From assembly GCF_041260155.1 (NCBI RefSeq), contig NW_027248373.1:124001-188000 (forward strand): DNA of 64,000 bases, written 5' to 3'. Shown here piece after piece: positions 34,301-46,707 of this stretch. The notes under the pieces are model-generated. The model saw nothing but the letters and a program-made list of their open reading frames with translations, had not been told where the DNA came from and did not search any database. The position numbers and the translations under genes are program-made. Source of the DNA: Ptychodera flava (lineage: Eukaryota; Hemichordata; Enteropneusta; Ptychoderidae). Every line of letters begins with the position of its first letter. Positions within the stretch are counted from its first letter, which is position 1.

Positions 34301-37300
34301 ATGTGATAGATGATAGAAAGCACATATTCAATTCTTAACTGTAATGATGTGATGTACTGAACAAGCTACATTTCAAGAGTAATTGGACAACAATGAAATG
34401 TAATGAAAATACTGATATACTTGATCAGGTCACATTTTTCTGTAATTACACCTGAGCAAATGTGTAATTCATAAATAGGACAAACTTGCAACTTGATTTC
34501 AGAAGCCATTGTTTTTTTTAAATCATCACACAATTTTCAATGTAAAATTCAAGAAGGTTCTTTTATTTCATTAAAGTGCCGTAGGAGACAATATTCAAAA
34601 TCTAGAGTGCTATGGCGGAGTATACACAGAATCAGAAAAGAGAATGGTGAGAATTGGTCAGACAGCTTCGTACAAGTCAGAGACAGAAGATGTAAGTTTT
34701 TAGAAGTATTTTGCACGCATGGAAAAAAAATTAAATGCACCTGCAAACTAGCATTCTGTGAGTTAAAGACGCCCATGGGTTATAAATACCGGATTACATG
34801 AGAGGACGCTCATTATGCAAAGAGACGCTGTGCGAGTAGCTTGAACTGAGAGCTCGACAGATTGCACTTTTTTGCGTGTTTTTTATGCAAAATTATGAAA
34901 TCGGAATGCTCTACAGCAGGGTAAATATCTGATCAATACATAACGACTCCATATTTTCTAAACCGATAAGTTTTCGGGACAATTTAGTGAGTAATTGTGC
35001 GTGGCAGTGAGAATGTCGATCCAGGGGACGCCGATTGGGATTTGAATACCACTGTCAATCAAATCTTGTGCAAAGTCAGACACGAGTCAGCTGGATGTGT
35101 ACCTAATGTCGATTAGCATTCGCCTTATCTGCTAATGGTGACTGAAATAAATAAAATATGTGTCAAGATTTCCAGTGTCGAAAGACGTGTGCAATAGTTT
35201 CTTCACAGTTCTCCAACTTTTGTACCTATCCACCGCATTGCTGGGGATAAAAAACGTGATCAGACGACATTCAAGTCGATTACATTTTAGTAACTGTGGA
35301 CATTGTCCCTCCACAAGACGTGCCGTGAAAAAGAAAATGTATTATCGGGTTCTCTCTTACTGGAAAGTTTGATGACCCTGAAAAGGGCCGTTTGGTTTGG
35401 TTTTGTGGCTTCTACCGTACACCCAACAATGGCAAATGTGTATGGTATGCCGGGCAAATTTGGATATAACGATCGGACAACAAAAGTCATGCAAAATGGC
35501 ATATCAGTTTTCTTCTTTTGACGAGTATGTCATCGGCCTGCATCAGATGCTGTTTTCGGGCCAAAAATCGCTCATCACGCCAAGCGTGTGTCTGGTCAAG
35601 GATATCCCAATACTTCCGAGAGAGTCGGAGTCAGATAGACGCGTTGTCATTGCCAAACAAATGCTAAACTCAGAATGACAAATCAAGAAATGTTCAATAC
35701 CCCGGCACAGAGGTGTGAAGCGGTACGGTATCCGTGTATAGTTTCCCATGGAGTGTCGTTTGTACCTCTGTGAGTCTATTAATAAACGAAATGTTTATTT
35801 GACCATGGAGCTAAAAAAGGATGATTTGACTTCCTCTGTTTCGTTCCGCCGTCACTCCGAGTGTACGTAGCCTCGTGAGCAAGTGCCATCTTATCGATAA
35901 CCGGCGCCATGCAGTTCCGCTGCATATCGATCAAAGTTCATTGCGTCTGAGAAATATACGAGATTTCCTGTCCGAGTTTTCGAAATGCATCTGATTTTTG
36001 TACGATTCTGGTTACAATTCAAACGAAGTCTCGCAGCACAAATTGGCAAATAATGTAATACTAATACACGATGATCTGGACTTGTTTTCTGACTTCTGAC
36101 CGCCATCTTGGCCTCATAAAAGTTTTACATTGGGCTGGTTGAGTACGTCAGGATCATGGTTCAATCTTCAGGAAGTACTCATTTTATATTATTTCGACAC
36201 CGATGTTTCCAAATTTAATAAAACATTACTTCTAAGAATTTGAGAGATTCGAACGATGCAGATTGTGTTTTTTGCATACCAGTATATTGACTTGTAAGCG
36301 ACACACTGCTGGAATCGGTGAAATCTGTAACTCGAACGCACCAAGTATGGTGAAAACACCTCATGCCAAAATGTACCGGTACGTACTCCGATGTGCTCAT
36401 CGACTTTCGGCGTGAATTTATGTTTGTAAATCTACTAATATAGCGGTGTTTGACGCAAAACGATGAAAACGATACTATGTTGACAGGGTGGAGTACCCAC
36501 TAATGCGTGATCCTGGAATTGAGAACGGCGGCTTTAAGATTTCAATCAATCCTCTATATGCCAATTGTATTTTTTACATGGTTTATAGAGCCCGGTAAAA
36601 AGAGGATTATATTAGGAAATAAGTATCAAGTTCTAATTCTGCTCATTGTAGGACACTATGTAGCGTACCGCAGTTGTCTGAAACATTAAAGTCATATTAC
36701 AACCATAATGGAACCATGGAGTATATATATGGTAGTAAATTAAGCTATACTTTAAACCAAGGAACAGTCTGTGTGTGTGTGTGTGTGTATGTATGTATAT
36801 ATGTATGTATGTAAAATATGTATGTATATGTATGGATGTATGTATACATGTATATATATGCATGTATGCCTATTCGTATCAATGTATATGTATGTATGTG
36901 TCTGTATGTCTCTCAAATGTATGCATGTATGCATGTATATGTATGCATGTATGCCTATATTTATTTGCATGTATGTCAGTATTTATGTCTGTCTATATAT
37001 GTCTATCTGTATGTATGTTGTATATATGTATTTATGTCTGTGTGAATGTATATAAGCATGTATGCGTGTATGTCTGCAGGTATATATGTATGTATGTATG
37101 TACATCTGTATGTGAGTATGCATATGTATACATGTCTATAATGCAGACATACATATATGCATACAGTGTATGTATGTATGTTATAGAAATAACAGGTGAC
37201 GTGTTGACCATTAATGTTTATTTATGGGCAAGGAAAAGAGGAAAGCAAAAAATTAATGGGTAAGGCTTGCCGCGCCCTTAAATAAATGTTAATGGTCAGG

Positions 37301-38156
37301 GCAGAGTATGTTATTTCCATTATATTATCAACGAACCCAAGAAAACCATCAACATTTTCAAAAATTTCCAAAGCGTATGAAAACTTGGCCCCAGAACTGA
37401 GCAATACGCGACACACTGTCATGTGCACTGTAAAAATTTGGCTAATCCGGAGATGTTTTCAGGAAAAATGTATCTGAACTTGGCCCACAAGTGCTCCATT
37501 TCATTTTGTGATTGATTATGAATTACGTTTCAGCTGTAAAGTTACAATACTTTGAGTTGTTTATCTTATTATTCATATTCACGGGCATGTAAACAAACCA
37601 TTACTGTGTATTTGTGGTCAGTCACCTGGTTCTGCTTGACCAATCAAAATGCAACGTGCATGGTATGGTAGTGCGACTTTTTCTGTAAAATCCAGATTAT
37701 TTTGTACTACATATGGCATAGAAAATCACAACTAAATTATGATGTAAGGTGTTCCGTGTAAGGACGTTGCAAGTACTTGCCCATATTCCCAAACTTGGTA
37801 ATATTTTGCACTTACATGTTAGTTTTTGGTTATTTTAATAGGTTGCATATGGATTCTTAAGAAGATGTGTGAATGTTCAAGAGCAAGCCTACATTGGTTT
37901 TCAGAAATTTATAGATATATCCAAGTACTGCCCATACAATTGCAAAGTGTTACGATTAATTGATGATATCGAGTTTGTAAATGCTAAGAATATCGTTGGT
38001 CACTCATGTATTCAGCATATCTGCGAAAGAACTACATGTAGAGTTGTCACATCATGTAGCAGAGTTCAAAATAATGTAATCCGGACAAAAATATTTCAAC
38101 ACAATAGCCATTATCCTTTTTATAGAGTAAACAAGTATTTTATTGCAAATTGTTAA
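31328..38156 (+). CDS. Unrecognised multi-exon gene, divergent from the minus-strand gene
   Basis: Exons with good splice signals are 31328-31525 (MRLTAKEIRQRCAERTNMSF..., donor GTAAGT), 33313-33418, 33679-33731, 34577-34691 (ends SYKSETED, donor GTAAGT) and 37842-38156 (stop after YFIANC). Phases agree for the last four exons (0, then 2, then 0). The joint from the first exon (phase 0) to 33313 (phase 2 entry) does not fit, so an exon is missing in 31.5-33.3 kb or the start is elsewhere. The last exon is Cys-rich and its HICERTTCRVV-NKYFIAN ending looks like a folded domain. I do not know the function. Confidence 0.6.
32161..32211. repeat. Small palindromic repeat, copy 4, perfect 24-bp arms
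   Basis: Arms 32161-32184 and 32188-32211 are exact complements with only GGC between them. The sequence GTTCCCGGCGTTATACGGC links it to the copies at 24971 and 25677. Confidence 0.85.
32616..32814. mobile_element. Foldback MITE, about 200 bp
   Basis: Two arms of about 80 bp face each other. Shared parts are TTTCAAACG, GATGTCCTAAGA and TATCATTATTTGACCCAAT with their complements. A short TTGTTG-type end is on both sides. No coding capacity; it lies in the first intron of the plus-strand gene. Confidence 0.75.
32850..33215. repeat. 158-bp tandem repeat, 2.3 units, with YY1-like motifs
   Basis: Units repeat ATCTCTTTSAAGTTTGCAAA at about 158-bp spacing. Each of the two complete units contains GCCGCCATATTG (32934-32945 and 33084-33095), which fits the animal YY1 consensus. 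Confidence 0.7.
35368..35678 (+). CDS. Possible alternative terminal exons of the plus-strand gene
   Basis: A frame FDDPEKGRLVWFCGFYRTPN (35368-35439) starts after an AG and ends at a GT. A second block, 35508-35678, reads FSSFDEYVIGLHQMLF to a TGA. Both would follow exon 34577-34691 in phase 0. An AATAAA is at 35781-35786. The acceptors lack strong pyrimidine tracts, so these may be chance frames. Confidence 0.3.
36771..37180. repeat. (GT)n and (GTAT)n microsatellite region
   Basis: A degenerate TATG/GTAT repeat fills this stretch and produces overlapping Tyr/Met/Val/Cys-rich open frames that are not genes. Confidence 0.9.
37187..37665. repeat. Dispersed non-coding repeat, copy 1
   Basis: This is similar over most of its length to 54795-55450. 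An internal inverted pair (GACCATTAATGTTTATTTAT near 37205 and its near complement near 37270-37300) marks one side. Shared landmarks are TTATTTCCATTATATTATCA and GACCAATCAAAATGC. No coding capacity; the transposon type is unknown. Confidence 0.7.
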
Positions 38157-38394
38157 AATTATAACTATAACATAGTTTACATTTAACTTATATTGCAGTA
38201 TTAAAAGACGGCAACTGTTCTATAGTCTGATTCAGTGGAAATTACTTAAAAATGGTAATTCTGAGACATTCATTTTTGTGGTAATTTGTATCTTCGCTGT
38301 CAGCGACATGGAGCACTTATCAAATAGACTGATTGTCAAGTGTCATCCAGCATCACCATTGTGGTCCATCTGTCATCCATAAAATTCTTCGCTG
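38157..38394. other. Short stretch after the plus-strand gene
   Basis: No gene seen; ATTAAA near 38203 could serve as a variant poly(A) signal for the gene ending at 38156. Confidence 0.35.
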
Positions 38395-39250
38395 GGTCTA
38401 AAACCACATGTTTGATTGCTTTGAAATTTGATGTACAGTTCACTTGGGGTGGCATCAGTTAGGTTTGTTCAAATGTTGATGAAATTTGCATAATCATATT
38501 TTTTGAGTATTTTATGCTGTTTTCAGTCAAAAACTTTTCTCTGAAACCACATGTTCGATTACTTTGAAATTTGATATGCAGGTTACTGGGGTGACCTCAG
38601 TTAGATTTAATAAAATTGTGCTGAAATTCGCATATTTGTATTTTTAAGGCAATTTTTGTCATTTTTGGTAAAATCTTTCAAAAATCTTCTTCAAAACTTC
38701 ACGTCTAATATCTGAGATATAAGTCCGTTGGGATGATCTATTTCAGATTTTTTCAAATTTTACAGAAATTTGCAAATTTGCATTTTAAGGCAATTTTCGT
38801 CATTTTTGGTCAAACATTTATTTCACCTAAAGCTTATGTCTGCCAGCTTTGATATTTGGTATACAGGTTCATAGGGATGATCAAAATGTGATACATTTAA
38901 ATTATGATGAATTTTATAATTTGGGGCAAAATTTTGCAATTTTTGGTCTAAAAGTCTATTACTCAAAATGTACTGACCTGATAGCTTTGATATTTGGTCT
39001 TCAGGTTTCTACAGATGAACTTAATGTGATATATTGAAATTACATGCATGATGAAATATACAGTTTTTTCATTCTTTGGCAATTATTGCCATTTTTTTGT
39101 GAAAAAATTTTGTTTCTCAAAAAACTACTTGTCTGATAGCTTTGATTGACATGTTCTTAGGATGATATTAATGTTAAACGTTCAATTATAATGCAATCTT
39201 CAATTGCGTATTTTTGCATCTATTTTGCCATTTTTTTGTCAGCTCATCCT
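38395..39250. repeat. Degenerate tandem repeat, about 143 bp, about six units
   Basis: Successive units repeat CCACATGTTYGATTRCTTTG at about 143-bp spacing, with GGTATGCAGGTT, GGGATGA and TTTTTGGTCAAAAA-type segments. It is the same family as 28990-29610. Confidence 0.75.
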
Positions 39251-39639
39251 GAAATCTGCTAAAAAGATTTGAGTCTTCTGTATCAACACATGTCATAAGT
39301 AGTTATTTGCCACATCAGACGTTAGGTTGCTTGTTCATATCATTATACAATGTGCATTTGTCAACCTTGCTACAAATTCAAGATGAATGAATAACGTTCT
39401 TGTTGACACCAGTTATCTGGCTTACTTCACACCTGACCTATATCATTGTGGGTTTTAGGTATTGCACTATGTTAAAAACTTGAAATAGTGTGAAATAAAT
39501 CATTAATTTCTGACATTAAAATGTATCATTTTTGTATGTTTCATATGCATTGCTGTAGCACTTTTGTATGAAAGAGGTGTTGTGTGGAGATGTATAAACA
39601 CTCTCATAGTGTACAGAATTGTTAATAAGGTGCAAATGC

Positions 39640-40090
39640 AAGGCAATGAGAATGCCTGAAATGATACACAGGGTTGGTACACATGTGTGGCCAATAGGAC
39701 TGTACAAGGTCTGTACGCACCCCTGCAACACATGTGTGTAAAGTAATGTAACAAGGGTATACACACCTCTGTGTCAGACTTCTTAGCAGAGCTACTGGGA
39801 CATGGCTGTGAAAGGAAACCATAGTGAAGGGGATCTAATTTGTAGTCTAATCACAGTGCTGTTTCACACATCCCTGTGACACAACTATAAAAAAATTGAC
39901 TCTGCTACAGGGTTTCGTGCTACATTCATGCACAAGGACTGCATAAAAATCTACTCTGTTACATGGATGTAAATCACAGCTATGCTACTGGGTTGTGCTC
40001 ATCTGCACTGTACTAGATGCTAGCACAACCCTGTAGCATAGCTATGCACATCCTAGTACATGGTTGTGCCAGGTCTCTTGTATAGTTGCA
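39640..40090. repeat. Cluster of palindromic fragments
   Basis: The clearest pair is 39978-39999 with 40022-40043: AGCTATGCTACTGGGTTGTG and its complement with one mismatch, loop 22 bases. Other CCCTGT..ACAGGG and ACACATGTGTG fragments are interleaved. A related set is at 24480-24960. No gene in 39251-40612. Confidence 0.55.
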
Positions 40091-40612
40091 CAATGCTGTC
40101 AGACGCGCGGTCTCAAAGACGTTCGATACTGTCATTTGACATTGATAGCCAACGTACAGTTAATCATATTGTATGTAAATAGTCACTACTCAGCCAGTTT
40201 TATAGCCATTCACGAACGTGGAATGTATAAAGTTGAAATGCTATCATGATAATAGGGCATGCACTCAAATGTTAGAGCGGCGCATCGTCCTCTACTTCAC
40301 GTCGAACAATATGTAGACTGCGCTAACTTCATAACACACTACATTATCTAGATAAACATGTTATTTATCTTAATGAATATTAATGAGCAATAACTGGATT
40401 CATATTCAGGCAGGAAATGATAGTTACAATTTTCTCGAATTTAAAATCATTCAAGAAATTTAACCGGCGTTGATAAATCTCAGTGCATCATACTTGTGAT
40501 GAGTTACCCTGTAGGTCACATGTGATAAACAGTACCTAGATGACATTATGGATTTTGCAAAATTCGTGGTAATTAGGATTTATCACGTTCACTTTCCGTT
40601 CCTTTTATACAG

Positions 40613-40680
40613 GAGTACACTGGCATGGAAAGACGTAAAATGTGAAAATGAATATCCTTTCTTCTGCCAATACGAAGATG
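40613..40680 (+). CDS. C-type lectin-like domain, last exon
   Basis: After an AG acceptor at 40611-40612, the frame reads STLAWKDVKCENEYPFFCQYE, the usual end of a CTLD with its last two disulphide cysteines. Entry phase is 2, which fits the exon at 224-362. An exit at 40680 in phase 1 would match the homologous exon at 55752-55816, but the donor (GTTATT) is weak; otherwise the frame runs to a stop at 40707-40709. An AATAAA at 40958-40963 would then end the gene. Confidence 0.75.
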
Positions 40681-40957
40681 GTTATTCTGGCGTACTTGAA
40701 TGTATGTAACTATTTCAAAAATTGTTTTCCTGATGTTCAATCTTTTTATTTTAGAAGGATAGATTTTGGAAAATCAATTGGTCTTTGGAACAATGATATT
40801 CTAATTAAATCAAATACACCAATGGCCTCAGGTGGCAAAAACGCATCGAGGTTGTATGAATTGTCGCCGAAGCCGTTAAAAGGCTGGAAATTGTTTACGA
40901 CGAATGCCCTGTTATGGCAACAAGACTTGGTAAATTATCGCCCGAAATCTGATCACA

Positions 40958-40963
40958 AATAAA
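40958..40963 (+). terminator. Possible poly(A) signal
   Basis: AATAAA lies about 250 bases after the in-frame stop at 40707, in line with a 3' end of the upstream CTLD gene. Confidence 0.35.
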
Positions 40964-41356
40964 ATTGGATAGATAAATCCACACATGCATAGCCGAAGTG
41001 TATAGTTCAGTATAGGCCAACGAATGAATGTGCTTGACCTTCCAAATATACTGCAATTCACAGGCCAATTACGATGATTAGTTTAAATGAAATTGCCTTT
41101 TGTGCTTCGGAACATTTTGCTGAAAGACTTTTGCAAAATGCCCCGCAACCACCGTCGTCCAGTAGACCGTCGCATACTTTTAACTTTTAGGTCCTTATGC
41201 CCATGTTGTGTCTTCACTCCCATAGTGTTCAAGCTGTGGTCAAATTGTTGATAGTCGATTTGTGAATGTAAATCAGGTTTAAAACGGATTAACAGAATGT
41301 AACAAAAGAGCTAATTAGATACACGGCATGATTCCTATTAATATTTTGCAAAACAG

Positions 41357-44300
41357 ATGACCTGTTTGACCTTGGTGGTAACTTGCATTTGTCCGAAATG
41401 GTTTCAACTTCAAACTATGCTTATGATTATTGTTCGAGGAATGGAGGGGTCTTATTGAGAATACCCGATTATGAGACGACAACATATATTTCAAACCTCG
41501 TGGAAACCCATTTTCTATCTAAGGATGTTATCATTGGTGAGTACAGTACTTATACATGATAGAGGAGAATGTTCCAACTTTTATTTGAAATTTAGTTACA
41601 TCGATAATGTTATTTCTATGAACAATTGACAAAGGGAATACCATCAAAGGATTTATCTATCGTAGCAAGTGATTAAAGAAATTACATAGTTGCCTTCCCT
41701 AGTTTCGTCTTGATATTATAACCTCTGTTCCTGGAGCATCACAAATGGGATGATTTTATTGTAACATTGCTAATTTTGCCGCATATTCTGTAACGCGCCT
41801 CGGGGAGAGATATCCCGACTCTCATACTTTTACAATTCTTTTCTAATCTACATCTTATGGGGGCTAATTTTAAAGGTCATGAAGTAAGGAAAAATTCACC
41901 GTTTTAGCTTTTCGAAAATCGAAAATAATATTTTCTCGGCGAAGGAGCTAACACAGGAATAATAGCAATTTTGAATTTTTATCACAGGTAGATGTCCAGT
42001 GATTTGTTTTTGTGGTACCACAGTTTGCACGGTGACCCCTGATTTTTTAATTCTTGATTTGTTTAGGAGGAAAACGTTTAAGCAAATGTTTAAGTCTTCC
42101 ATTTTCGAGACGCGTACTACCTTAAAGAAACATTCCATTTTCGTGATCCTGTGGTATATTATTCACCGTCCAAGCACGTGTTCAATATTTTAAGAGACAT
42201 AATATCTCTTGTGAAAATTTTAATATTACTGTTACTCCTTTAAAAGACTTGTGTTCGTATGGAAGCAATTTTACGATAGGTATCGTAGGCTGCTAAGTAT
42301 ATTTGGCAAGGATATTAGGCAAACGACCTTAAATGTTATCGGTTAGATTGTACACACTAATTTCCCCAATGCTACTCTGATTATAGATTGGGTCATAGGA
42401 GTTGAAGGTGTTGAAAAGGATTTGCTCCCATCATTCTCTTCAAAACGTCATTGCTTAAATTGTTCTTGCTCTCCCGAATAATTTGACGATGTATTTTTGC
42501 CTTTTGTGTGCTAGGTTTTTTGTTGACTACACGTTCTGTCTTTTGCTTTCATCTTGTAGACATTCTGTTAACTTAAAGATACTTTGAAAAGAATAATATA
42601 GTATGACTGCCGATTTCTTTAAGTTTATAAGACTGGTAGAAACGTAAGGTGCAATAAAAGATCGGGGAGGCCTTAGATATTACATCTGACTATATGAGAT
42701 GAACTATTTTGCTATAAACATTTACAGTGCCATATGCGCTACGTACTTATTCTGTCAGCGGCTAGATTTAAAATAAACGCGGGAGCCTGGATACTGTGGA
42801 TTACGTTACTCCTTGCCTCAAGTGTCAGAATGACTTATAAAGACAAAAGGTCATATTAATTACTAAGATTTATTATGATAACACATCGAAAAAATTCACA
42901 GTGCCATATGCGCCACGTACTTCAACCATAAAGCAACACACCAATTTCTGCTATGCGAGGGGAGTTGTATAGTCCAACATTGACAGCATATATGCATCTA
43001 ATATTTTTTATTGTATCATTAAATATTGGTTAAGAATTCTGAAAAAGGATAGAAATGAATCGGTTACCAATGTTATGAATTTAAAAAAAAAGCAAGATTG
43101 ATGTTTCGGTAAGACTCATGGACCATCAGAATAAAAGGCTTGTTGCAGAGATATGGATTTGGTGAAGTCCGGGAACAGGGGGTTGATCATGAAACTGTGC
43201 TTTAACGTCTTTTCAAACAAAGGTATAGTGATATCTATGCACAACGCTGGCTGAATGATATTAACAATAGCAACAAACTTTATCTTCGTTCTGCCTTTAA
43301 AACAGACCAGGCATTAGCACTTTACATGACTTGTATAGATAACCCTGTTTTCAAACATGGTCTTTGTTGCTTTAGAACATCACCACACACTCTGAGGATG
43401 GAATATTCAAAGAAAAGATAGACTATGTGAGCTTTGAACTCATTGAGGATGAGTACCATTTTCTACTCACATGTCCAACGTATAATGACCTGAGAGTTAC
43501 TTACATTTCTTCCTACTTTTTTAACCGTCCTGTAATATACAAATTCAAGATACTTCTTTTATATACTGCTACATGGAGAAATCTGAGTAAATAATTTTTC
43601 TAGCAAAAAACGAGGGAGAGAACTTACCATCGGATGCGTAAGTTAAGCATGGAGTTGTGTTTCCCTTTTTTGTGGATGCAATTATTGCATTGACTAGCGA
43701 TCTGTAATATATACTGCTGTTACTCTCTTTATGTATAGGCCGGAGGGCCTAAGTACCGAATAAACTGAATGAACTGAATAAGCTGAATGAGCATTTATAA
43801 TATCGCGTCAATGACAGTGTCGCTCACAAATACTTTACAACGCAAGTTTAAAAGGCGTGTAAATGATTACAGCTCTAAAATTCCCAAAGTTTCTGGTCCT
43901 GTACAAGTCTCACACACATTACAGATTTCATCAAAATTGACACATCTCGAAACTATGTCATCTCTGGGAGCTTGTTTAAACTATTTTAAGACTTCTGATA
44001 AGTAATTTTGAATGATAAGGTTGTTTAAAACATTAATATAAATATTTTTGAAATTGAAAACTTCTAGATTTCATCACAATTTGAAGAAATCTGAAACTGT
44101 TTATCCTAAGAGACGTACATGCCAAATTCCAAAGCTGCAAGACGATACTTGGAAGAATATGACTTCTTAATACTGAAAATCACAAAAAGTAATCTTTAAA
44201 ATATTACTTGAAAGATTTCTTCGCAATTTACACGCATCAAAAGTAGGACATCCTCAGGAGAAGAAGAAGACCAAATTCAAAGTTGTCGTATAAGTTATTT

Positions 44301-46631
44301 TGAAAAATACTTTTTTAAACAAAAACGTCACAAACGTAACCTAAAAACACCTCATAGATTTTAACACAATTTGCTCAAATCTCGTCCAGGTTAACCGTAG
44401 GAACTAGTATGCCAAGTTTCAAGGCTGTCGAATGAGGAGTTTTTTTAAAATTTGATTTTTTGAGCAAATATCACGAAAATAACCGTGAATGCGAGAATGT
44501 AGACTTCATTACAATTTGAACACATTCCTACCAAGTCATTGCAAGTGACATCCGTACCGAAATCCAAGGTTCTTGGACAAGGATTTCTGAAGAAGAAGAT
44601 TTTTAGAGCAAAATGACGAAAACGTTATTAAAATACAAATTGGCACATATCCCTATGAAATTATTGTATTTTCAAAGACTTTGTGCAATGGTACCTATGA
44701 ACAAGAGTTTCTGAATTTTTATTGTTTGCCTTTTTTACCCCATTTAAGGTGGAGTTGCATGCTGCCAACACAGTTTTTTTCAAAGCAATATTTCTCATCA
44801 AAGATGACAAGAAAACCCCCTTATACTATATATTTTCAAAAAGCAGAGACTCTAAAGTTTAGTATGGTAGCAGTAATTTACTCGAAAGATGAAGTGGGTG
44901 TATATTTGGGCAACAAACTTAATTTAAGTAAAAAAATGGACACTATTTCCTGAAATGTAATATTCAACTTGAAAGAAAAGTATATGTAGTAAAAAACGAC
45001 TGTTTTATTTTGCATTATCTATGCTCATTCAAAACTGGCAAGGGTTGAAAAACTGACACTAAGAAAAAGTGATTAAAACGGTGATTAGTAAAATTCAAAT
45101 GCCTCTTATTTAAAATGTAAGAACTCTATTGCCAAACAAAATAGTCGTTTTTTAAAGAACATTTAAAAGACACACTTTAAAAAAATCAGAAAATTTGACC
45201 CAGCCGGAGTGGAGTTAAATTCTTTGGAAGTTTTGAAATCAAGGGGAAAAAGAAGCCAGGAAATCGGGTGATTTGCATCGATTTGCATAAATTAACACTT
45301 CTTTATCACGAAACTGACGACTGCTTGACAAGCTAAAAGGTGAACCCCACCACATTTTAATCCCTGGTTAAGGTGGTTGGAAAGGCTAGAGCGTCAGTTA
45401 TAAACTTCAAAAAAAACTATTAAATAAAAGCAGTCAACATTTTCTGTGGAATAAAAAAAACTTGACATTTGGGCACAAAGGCATTGCAGAGTTACAGCCT
45501 GTTGAAACTTCTGAAAAAACTGACCAAATAGAAGAAGTTGGGGAGTCCTTAGTGTATTAACTATGGTAGAGGTCCCCTAGCTTTTAATAAAATGTTTAAA
45601 AAGGGAAAGTCATTATTTGCTGTTTTTCAGGAAAGTTTGACAAGGCGGTGCTTGCATTCAGAGTGAGTAACTGCTATTGTAAATGCATTTTTAGATTCTT
45701 TGAGTGTCAAAGAGGTGTCAAAAGTGAGATTTACCAAAAAGACTGCTCTGTGACTTCAAAAGAGGGGTGCAAATATGGCTTGTTTTCAACATTTTTGACA
45801 GAATAACAGTTTTCCTACATAATTATATACCAATTTAATCCAACCTCTGAAATGAGATATGGACATGGAATTTTTACAGCCTATTAACAGGGTTACAGAT
45901 AAGATATGTATGGCACAATTTTCCTGTATTTGAAGTACTTTTTGAAAAATCATATTTTGAAATTTGAAAGAATTTTTAATAATTTTTTGATATGTAAACC
46001 CATGTAAAATCATAAAAACAAATTTTATTTACAAATCCTGCCATACAAATCTTACAATTAATAGTGTCAACATATTTATAACTAATTTGGTAATATTAAT
46101 ACTATCCAATTATTATAAAATTCAAATATGTAAAAAAATATGAAAATTAAATTTTAATATTTACTGGTGTCATATTTCAAAATCATGGCTGCAAATATAC
46201 AATTTTTATATTCTTTGGAGAAAGTATTAACTAAGAGAGTTATCCTGAAAATTTGAACTAAATATCTTGATTCTAACACTTGAAACTTGACATTAACTCT
46301 GAGAAAAGGATTGGTGCGAAAATAGCCTTTCGAGCCACCTTAACATATCATTAAAATTGAATGAATATTTGCAAAAACGTGATTTTTGAGCAAAATATGC
46401 TGTGTTGGGTGCGGCGCCCCCTTAAATACTTTCGATGTGAACATATCAATGTGAAGAAAATCACACAATGCTCCACCTACACAAACATACACACACACAC
46501 ACACACACACATATACATACATACATACATACATACATACATACATACATACATACATACATACATACATACATACATACATACATACATACATACATAC
46601 ATACATACATACATACACGCACACACACACA

Positions 46632-46665
<34 letters not shown>

Positions 46666-46670
46666 CATAA

Positions 46671-46707
<37 letters not shown>

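Noticed and set aside
36752-37263. Tyr/Met/Val/Cys-rich open frames up to 162 codons
   Set aside because: Translation of a degenerate GTAT microsatellite.
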